The translations under genes were made by a program, and so were the position numbers. From Globomyces pollinis-pini (Eukaryota; Chytridiomycota; Chytridiomycetes; Rhizophydiales; Globomycetaceae), in the NCBI GenBank assembly GCA_025399215.1, contig MU621095.1, positions 4,828-68,827 on the forward strand: a stretch of 64,000 nucleotides of DNA. The letters are read 5' to 3'. Numbering within the stretch: position 1 is the stretch's first letter; each line of letters opens with the position of its first letter. This document shows, piece by piece, positions 56,609-64,000 of this stretch. The notes below the pieces were generated by a model that ran no database searches, was not told where the DNA came from, and was given only the letters and a program-made list of their open reading frames with translations.

Positions 56609-57123
56609 ATGGCCCAAAAGTTACTGGAATGGACTGAATTGATTGGCCAACAGACACTGATTCGATTGGAACAGGAAACTCTCTCGGGCAGGTTACTTCA
56701 TATTGATCCATCTTCTTTTCTGACTATCATTGACTCTGGATCTCTGGTCGTGATACTTGGCCACTCCATTCAACACATCGAGCGTAAGGTATTGTCTTAA
56801 CCTTTTAGCCAATTTATACCATGAAGAACAGGATGTATGGGAACAATCGGATATCACCAAAAGGCTTCTGCGTCCTTCTTCAATACCTAATGATTTTAAC
56901 TCCATTGAAGATCGACTTACCAGTTTACTAGCATTTTTGGATAAGGTTCGACAGTTTCTTAACATTAAAGCAATCTATTCAATATTCAGTAAAAGATACA
57001 GTTGTTTGTATTGAGAGTAAAGCTTGGTTAGATCCCCCTTACTCACTCAAATCATTATCATGCCCTTCAAAGACACTTTTGGAGTCATATCAGCAGTTAA
57101 TTGAAAAATGGGAATCAAAGTAA
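56609..57123 (+). CDS. GEMIN6: GEMIN6-like SMN-complex Sm-fold protein
   Basis: SMN-complex subunit aiding Sm-core assembly on snRNAs. 154 aa in three exons (introns 56784-56808, 56946-56970; 25 nt each). Sm-like N-terminus: EWTELIGQQTLIRL, GRLLHIDPSSFLTIIDSG, SLVVILGHSIQHIE, matching Gemin6 (LIGKEVR, GWVYTVDP, VIMGHAVQ). C-terminus follows Gemin6: a helical region, KDTVVCIESKAWLDPPYSL, then a helix. Identification rests on the overall pattern rather than invariant residues. Confidence 0.78.
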
Positions 57124-57305
57124 GAATAAACTCAATTAACGGTTAAACGGCCAACATCAATTCATCAGATTCTGTATTTTATTAATGACAGTCAGTCAAA
57201 GAGATTATTGTATTTGTAATAGCCCAATCTGCACTAGCAATTGTATTCTTTGCCTTAGGACTGGGTCTTGTGAATTCATCACTCTAGGGATCAGTCAAAT
57301 TGTTG

Positions 57306-58134
57306 TTACTCTGTGATATACGTCGGTTCACTCCTCAATCTCATCAACAACTTTTGCACGTTTGGATCTTTTAATGCTGCCTGAAGGTTAAAGTTGGCCA
57401 ATCATTACTTGAGCCTGTTTATCATTCATCACTTTATCAACCAATCCTTGCTCAAAGTCACTTAATTTCTCTTTTGCTTCAAGTTCATTTGCCTTTGATT
57501 CAAAAGTATCACCCAATATCCCAGCAAACTCTTGCAATGCCTCTAGCCATTCTGGTGCGTTTTTCTTGCATCGTTGAACCGCATCTACAGGGTTTTTGCC
57601 CATATCTTGGGTCAACTGAATAAATCTTGGATCTTGTAAAGCTTTTTGAAGTTTTGGAGACTTCATAACTTTATCCATGAATTTTGAATCCATCCACTCT
57701 GTTGGTTACTTATTCCTTCAGTCATACCATCTCTTGACTTATCAAACTTGCTTGCCATCGCATCTCTAACCTCCTTGAATTCTAAATGGCTTGTTTTACT
57801 TTGAGTAGGCTTTATGAACGGAATATCGTTATCCAATATCTGTTTACTTTTTGAATTATCTTTTGGCTTTGGTCTTGGTTCATTGGAAAAGAATCCTTTC
57901 TTAAATCCTCCAAAATCAGATGATTTAGCTGTTGGAGTTTCTTTTTTAGTTTGAGAAACGTTATTTGGTTTAGTTAGCTCTAAGAGTGAATATTAGCAAC
58001 TAGATACTCTTGGGAGTCACATATTCGTTTTTGATTTGCATAGTTTTTAGGAGATGTGACATATCTTCTAATGGAGGTATTTCATCTTCATTTATATCAG
58101 TTTTTGGATCTGTATTTTCTCTGGGAGTGATCAT
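57306..58134 (-). CDS. STI1-repeat protein, function unknown
   Basis: 247 aa in four exons (introns of 28, 29 and 28 nt). N-terminus MITPRENTDPKTDINED and a Lys/Pro-rich region with FGGFKKGFFSNEPRPKPKD precede two STI1/DP-type helical units: KVMKSPKLQKALQDPRFIQL and, after the last intron, AALKDPNVQKLLMRLRSEP. STI1 repeats bind hydrophobic segments or help Hsp70/Hsp90 client handling, as in Sti1 and ubiquilins; no TPR or UBL domain is present. Without the last intron the protein would end at 57388 and lose the second repeat. Confidence 0.72.
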
Positions 58135-58462
58135 CACAAAGTGAACGCGAAGTTGATCCGTCAGAAATTAAACATCTTTCCGTTAACAAACATTGAGTTG
58201 AGTGTCACTCACTTAATAAATCAGAGAAAAGATCTATAATCTTCTAGAAAGGTGTTAAAACACTTACATTTCACACCCGACATCAGGGATTCAAAAGTAG
58301 AATCTATAACTATCTAAAGCATACTTACAATACATTTCCAATGACATACAATTGACCTCCAATCACCTTCACCCATCATTCTCGTCACGACTTTGAGTGA
58401 CCAAAAGGTTGACGCCGCTCCTCAAAAACACCAAAACCCTCCCATAGAGTTTCATTAAAGAA
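58135..58462. other. Divergent promoter of STI1 protein and dynamin
   Basis: 328 bp between divergent starts. No ORF or known element seen. Confidence 0.5.
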
Positions 58463-60901
58463 ATGTTTTGGGACCGATCAGTAACTTCGCAACCAATCGA
58501 TTCGAGAACCAGTCCGGCTAATTCAGTGTCCACTTACCATTCTCCTTTATCAGAAAACGAAGAATTGCCAGAAGTTCCTTCATTGGAACCATACGCTCTA
58601 AAAGCTGCTAAGCTTATTCAATTGATCAATCAATTGCGTGATGTAGGTGCTCAGGTGGATTTGGATCTTCCTTCAATTGTGGTTTGTGGTAATCAGAGGT
58701 AGGTTAGTCTCAGCACCACTAATTGGAAAGTGTAGGAAAAAGTAGTATTTTGGAAAGTATTTGCGGAATTCCATTGCCAAGAGGTGAAGGAACATGTACC
58801 AGATGTGTAACTGAAATCAGGCTGGCATCTCGAAAATCTAAAACTACTTCTTGGAAATGTAATGTGAAGATTCGGAATGAATTCGACAGGTATGGATCAC
58901 CGCTTGATTCTGTACAAGAAGTGCAGTTTTGCAATGTGAATTCACCAAATGGGTTAGATCTTATTCTCAAGAAAGCTCAGCTGGCGATTTTAAATCCATC
59001 GACAGACCCACTTAGCTTTCTAAACTCCGAAATTCCAACTTATGATGATGAGAATGAATTGATGTTTTCCAGAAACGTAATTTGTGTTGATATTACTGGA
59101 GCTAATGTAGATTTGACTCTGATTGATGTTTGTCCAATTCACTGACTTGTAGTTACCTGGAATTATACATAGTGTTTCTTCTAACCAGGACAAGCGAATG
59201 ATTACAATGGTTGAATCCGTAGTAAAACATTATATTTCAAATCCAAGATCACTTATCCTGGCAGTCATCACTTGCAAAGATGAAATCGAAAATCAGGCAA
59301 TATTTCATTTTTCAAGAGAAGTCGATGCGACTGGTTGTCGTACTATTGGAGTTTTGACAAAACCAGATACTATAGAAGAGGGTACTCACGATAGATGGCT
59401 TCAAGTATTGCTGGGAAATCAATATACTCTTAATTTGGGATGGTTTATGGTAAAGTTACCAAGCAAAATAGAGATAAAGGATTGTCAAAATGTGTCAGAT
59501 AATCAAAAATTGGAGAGTAAATTTTTTTCAAACACCTTTCCATGGTCCAATCTTAGATCCAGATCAGACAGATTTGGAATCAGCCGTCTGACTATCGAGC
59601 TCAATAAATTGCTGGCAGAGTTAATTGAAGGTAGTCTTCCTGAAATGAAGCGGGCAACCGAGTTGGCATTAGAGAAGGTTTAACGCATAGACTAAAACGA
59701 TATAGGTTGTACATAAGCTGGATAGCTTACCACCTGCAGTATCTGGAGATGGAAAGATTGAAATACTACAAACAATCAGACATTTTTCAACAATTGTAAA
59801 TTACCATATAAATGCCCAACAAAACCTTAAAGTTTTTAATCAGAAGATCAGACGACATTATGAAGTTTTTCGAGACGCAATCATTTCGTCTAAGCCGAAG
59901 TTTATATGCCAAAGTGAAAAGGATTCTGGGACGACTAGCTTTTGGAAAAAACCTGACAATTCATCACCTCCTCGCCCCTCCAATAATAAATCTACAATCA
60001 ATGCATCCCCAACTAGAAACAGTATCAAATCTACGGAGTTTTCTCTGGATGATTTACGCTCTATTGTAAACAATCAAAAAGGCAAAGAGCTGGATGGCTA
60101 TTCTTCATATAGTGCATTTGAATTTATGGTGAAATATTCACAGCAGACATGGAAGAGTCACGCAACTAATTTGCTAGTACATGTGTCAAAAGAGCTTCAA
60201 CTTCTACTGAACAAGTTATCAGAAGAAGTTTTTGGCAGATTCGCTGTTTTGAAAAAACAAGTCAAATTTCTCATTCAAGTTTTTCCAAGTGATTTGCAAC
60301 GTATCACCCATGATCATATCACACATTCTGTTACTATGGAGTCTCGTCATCCGTTTACTTTAAATTCAGCAGGCTTTGCACGACTAAAGACCGAAGTACT
60401 GGAGCAACTTATGACACAACTCCCTCCTGAATCTACACCTGTCCCAAATAATGCTACAGCGTATCCAGTTAACCGTAGTGATGCCATAAAAAAAGCAGTC
60501 TCGGCCCTCTCTGACATAGGAGTCCGTGGAATTACAACACAAAACCTATTTTCTCGGCTCAACATCTCATCAACTCACAGCTCTGAAAGTCACTTGTTAG
60601 ATCTTATGGCTGGGAGTATTGCCTTTTTCGAGATTTCATCCACTCGTTTTATAGATCAAATCTGCCAACAGATTGATGTAATCAATTTTTAGTAACGGTT
60701 TAGTTTCACTTCTTGGGTAGTTTTGGGGATTTGCTGGAAAAAGAGCTATTACATTCGCTGTCTATCTTAGACAAGGACCCAACAGAGATTTTGGCTTTGT
60801 TGAGAGAGGATGTTGGAGTGTCAGAGAGCCGTCGAATTGCAAATGAAAAGCGAATTAGATTGGAAAAGATGTGGAGGAACTTACATGAACTAGATTTATA
60901 A
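58463..60901 (+). CDS. Dynamin-superfamily GTPase (Vps1/Mx-like)
   Basis: 775 aa in five exons (introns 58699-58730, 59128-59152, 59678-59705, 60678-60703). GTPase motifs: P-loop GNQSVGKSSILESICGIPL, switch I RGEGTCTRCVTEI, DLPGIIHS (DxxG), GVLTKPDTIEEG (TKPD). A middle/stalk domain follows (GISRLTIELNKLLAELIEGS), with a Pro/Ser-rich insert (SSPPRPSNNKS), and a GTPase-effector domain ending ALLREDVGVSESRRIANEKR. No PH domain or TM. The layout is like fungal Mx-type dynamins rather than classical Vps1 or Dnm1; membrane target unknown. The GED is only in frame after the last 26-nt intron. Confidence 0.88.
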
Positions 60902-61083
60902 TATCCCTTCCAAAGGACCAAAATCATCAACGTATCAAATCGAATGATGGTAGTTGTGAATTATTGCATTTAAAAAACACTGATATAATACCATTGTAAA
61001 TCTTTCTTTTTTAATTTGTCATATGATGAGAGAGTGTGTAAGTTACCTTTTTTACGTGTTCAAAAAAAAAGGAATCAAAATCG

Positions 61084-63474
61084 ATGGATTCGAGAGGAGA
61101 TCGTGAAGCACAATTCAAATTAAAGTATGCAAGTGTTAGATACTTACCGGAAGGGAAATTCAGAGGTTAATTAAGCAGTCTGGCAAAGACAGTCGAAAAT
61201 ACATACTAGAAATCATTGGTAATTACATGCACAAATCTAATTTCAGAGGATGTATTATTACTAGATACTGCATTTGCAATAAATGCAAAACTGGATGATA
61301 TAGTAACTAATGTCTACTAAGAGTTATAGCTTTGGAATCATGTATTCTACCAGACATTTGAAGGCTTAAAAAGGGAATTGAGAAATGTATGAATCGAATT
61401 CAATTCGTTTACTCTATGTTAAAGAATAGATCGGATACAATATTACAATCATTGCTGAAAGAGTTGAACTTTGCTACTTGCTTTTATCAGATCTTGATTT
61501 TATCCTTGTCGAATATGTGTGATTCAGTAGATGAAAAATGGAGTTTAGAACTGTCTAGTAGTCCCAAGCGATTAGCAATTTACAAATCATTGATATTCTT
61601 GGGTGATATTGGTATATATTTACGTCTACCAACCTTGTAGCTCGATATCGCATTACCTATCAGAGTGACATTCAAAAGGATTGGACTGAATCTTGGAATT
61701 GGTATCAGAAGGCCTTTGAATTATTTCCTTATTGTGGTTAGTTTGAGAGGTTTTGTTTTATTTTAGGTAAACCACACGGTCAATTAGCTATATTGTCCAC
61801 TTATCAATCATCAGACATTGATGCTGTATATTATAATTGTCTTAGGTACTGTGAAAACGTTAACTTTAGTTTGGGCAATTTAGATTCTGGATCATTACCA
61901 AGAGTCAATCTGAATAATGTGATTCAAAAAATACTCACCACCGAAAAGAACACTGAAATTGAATATTCGTAATTATCAGCGATTAATAGTAGTAAATTTC
62001 AAATCTTTTTAAACAATTCTTTATCACTTTTCGGCCATCTATTTTCCCCAAATGTTAATGGTATGGAAACTTTGGTTGAATTTGAATTGAAACTTTGCGA
62101 AAGTATTCTGTCAGTTTCATTAGATGAATGCCTAGACACTGTGACCAAGTTAGTCATTTCCTACATCATTTTAGTGGATGATTTGGGAAATTCATTTGAG
62201 AATACAAGTTAAGGAATTTTTACTGACATTTCTTCAGCTCAAACACAGAAAAGACAATCCATTCGAAATCTTCAGGTTATAGCGCTAGCATATTTGTACA
62301 GTTTAGTGCAACAATGTATAACATCCGTTCTAGACTCCGTCCCCGATGGGCAATTTCAATTGGATGCAGTTTCAATAGAAAAATTATTACCTATTAGTAT
62401 TTTCTGTAGTTGGCAAAGTTTCAACGTCGATATTATTCAACATTATCTTTCATATGGTACATTGCTCAAACCAAAAGAGTTTGAAACTGTAACAACTTTC
62501 AATTATAACATTAGAGATTACACGAGTGGGCCAAATCAATTACAGCACTTGCCAATTTGATATCTTCTTTTGCAGATATGGACGAAGATATAACTTATAC
62601 TGCTCAAGATAGACAACTTATTGCGTTGAACGCCTTCGATCCACTTTTTAAATCATTGAAATTAGTTGGATTACCAAAGCATTTAGTAACCTTAACAGAT
62701 GAAACCATTATCCACTATGGACGTATATTATCATTAGCAAAAAGACTCGCTGATAATGAGGTTTGTGCTAGTGTTGATAATTTTAGAAAATCAACTTTGT
62801 TGTTTTGAATAATGGATTATTTTCTGTTCGGGACAATCATGCAAAGGTAAACATATGCATTACTTATAAAGTAGAGGAAAGACCTTCAAAGACTAATGAA
62901 AGCGATGGCTTCCGAGCGATTGAAAGATGAAATTATAACTCTTGAAACTCAATTAGGTGGATTTCAACATTTGGATGTCATTGTTTATGTTCTAGATACT
63001 GATTGTATGATTTTCAGATTAAATACTGTTAAATCATGGTTAATGTCTCGGAAATGTGTTTTAGTTATACCATTAGATGGTAAGAAATGTTTAGACTAAT
63101 TCCCAGTCATTCAATCCTTGGACCGATTGAAGAAGGGAACGGAAAAGATAAATACTCAAGCAAGGGATGCGATTCGATATCTGGAAGACCGGTTTAAGTT
63201 TCCTTCTCCATATCTGATTGGACAAAAACCCGAAGAAACGAAAGAAGTTTGGAACCCTGATGGAAGTTATGCTGGTCAATATATTCCCAGAAATTATCAG
63301 AGTATATTAGGATGCCTATTATACTTTCAGAAAATATCAAACGAAAGAGAGGCTGGTGGTTTTGCGTTTGTCACTGATAATCAAGAATTATGTGATATCA
63401 CTAAAGAATTGAACATTGACACTATTGATGTTTATAACTGGAATCCACCCAAATCTAGAAAATTTAGAGATTGA
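61084..63474 (+). CDS. SMG5: SMG5/EST1-like protein with PIN domain
   Basis: Nonsense-mediated decay/telomerase-related EST1 family. 683 aa in thirteen exons, the most intron-rich gene here (12 introns, 21-38 nt). N-terminal 14-3-3-like/TPR region: LWNHVFYQTFEGLKRELR, IFLGDIARYRITYQ, WNWYQKAFELFPYCGKPHGQ, LAILSTYQSSDIDAVYYNCL. Helical hairpins follow (RLHEWAKSITALANLI), then RLMKAMASERLKDEIITLET before the C-terminal PIN domain: VIVYVLDTDCMIFRL, VIPLDVIQSLDRLKKG, ARDAIRYLEDRF, ending NIDTIDVYNWN. The ARDAIRYLE and linker pattern is closest to SMG5. Without splicing, several stops interrupt the chain. Confidence 0.85.
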
Positions 63475-63734
63475 AAGCCTCTCTTGTAAATAGATTGTTA
63501 TTTGAAATTCAACAATCTATAAATATGATTAATCTTCTCGAATAAAGAATCGGTGGTACTATTATGCTACTCGCCAAACAAGTACATAATTAGGATGAAT
63601 CATTACTATACTGAGAATTTTCATTGTTGCTATTTATTTGTATGTTTCTTCATTCTTTGTGATTGAGTCGCGTGTGTCTAAAACGTAAAATAAGGCATTC
63701 ATTATTTCAACAATAGATTGGAATTTGTTGGAAA
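63475..63734. other. Intergenic between SMG5 and partial gene
   Basis: 260 bp, AT-rich; no ORF of note. Confidence 0.4.
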
Positions 63735-64000
63735 ATGTCTATAAATAAGTACTAGTTAAAGATCTCTGACTCAGTAGTGCTGAAATCAATTTCGAATCAT
63801 CTGAGAAGCTAAACAAAACGGTAAGAAAGAAGACATCAGCAAAACAAAGTAGAGATACAATAACAACCTCTCTAATACAAAAAAATATTGAACAGTTTGC
63901 AAATGAAACCAATAGACGACGAAGGTATAACAGTTTATTATTAATCATATCAGATTGGAGATTGAAAGAACTATTCAGATCCGACGTGAAATCAATCAAT
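63735..64000 (+). CDS. Partial gene, basic coiled-coil N-terminus (cut by window end)
   Basis: Three exons are visible with introns 63749-63774 (26 nt) and 63925-63953 (29 nt). The first 71 codons read MSINNSAEINFESSEKLNK ... LIQKNIEQFANETNRRRLE and continue IERTIQIRREINQ to the edge without a stop. Highly charged and helical, suggesting a coiled coil; no domain identified. Preferred over a minus-strand open frame covering the same bases because the spliced plus-strand model has canonical short introns and an ATG. Confidence 0.55.

Noticed and set aside
63739..63999. Minus-strand 86-codon open frame at the right edge
   Set aside because: The plus-strand model has an ATG and two canonical short introns and reads a charged helical protein; the minus frame looks like antisense of that.

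Overview
This looks like nuclear DNA of a compact, AT-rich, zoosporic (flagellated) early-diverging fungus or close fungal relative; a Rozella/Cryptomycota-type genome fits best, but that assignment is inference. The evidence is a fungal-type plasma-membrane P-type H+-ATPase with fungal-style housekeeping genes, beside three proteins tied to cilia/flagella (PACRG, DZIP1, CCDC113/CFAP263). I resolve 34 genes, nearly all broken by very short GT-AG introns: about 163 introns, almost all 21-41 nt, the longest 71 nt. Exon structures were built by hand from frame, splice signals and family conservation, and each spliced CDS length was checked to be divisible by three. Intergenic gaps are often 25-160 bp.

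Layout. 1-1048: no supported gene. 1049-16570: EMC2 (-), SNF5/SMARCB1 (+), XPF nuclease (-), phosphomevalonate kinase (-), PACRG (+), a four-cyclic-nucleotide-domain/F-box/LRR protein (+), an NDR/LATS kinase with an N-terminal CRIB motif (-), and NELF-A (-). 16813-28427: an orphan lysine-rich ORF, GCN20/ABCF3 (+), TRMT2A (-) and CDKAL1 (+) sharing a 25-bp divergent promoter, a BTB protein (-), a seven-TM protein (-), ADAT1 (-). 28558-36644: a 1219-aa coiled-coil protein, CTK3, DZIP1 (all +). 36693-47074: triacylglycerol lipase (-), ABCG transporter with Cys-rich ectodomain (-), two tandem double-domain peroxiredoxin-like proteins without the peroxidatic Cys (-), RNF113/CWC24 (+), MOCS2B (-). 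47191-52247: PMA1 H+-ATPase (-), a 1.9-kb upstream region, MDM35/TRIAP1 (+). 52462-64000: CCDC113 (-), GATA factor (-), XPA (-), GEMIN6-like (+), STI1-repeat protein (-), dynamin-like GTPase (+), SMG5-like PIN protein (+), and a truncated coiled-coil gene (+).

No operons or mobile elements were recognised, and I noticed no tRNA, rRNA or CRISPR; I did not systematically fold for RNAs. Functional themes include tRNA modification (TRMT2A, CDKAL1, ADAT1), nucleotide excision repair (XPF, XPA), transcription elongation and chromatin (NELF-A, CTK3, SNF5), splicing/snRNP and RNA decay (RNF113, GEMIN6, SMG5), and the flagellum (PACRG, DZIP1, CCDC113).

Most notable: apparent 1-nt and 2-nt microexons in CDKAL1 and RNF113; the CRIB-NDR kinase fusion; the cNMP x4/F-box/LRR protein; the Cys-less tandem peroxiredoxins; and NELF-A with a start codon that seems to be split by an intron.
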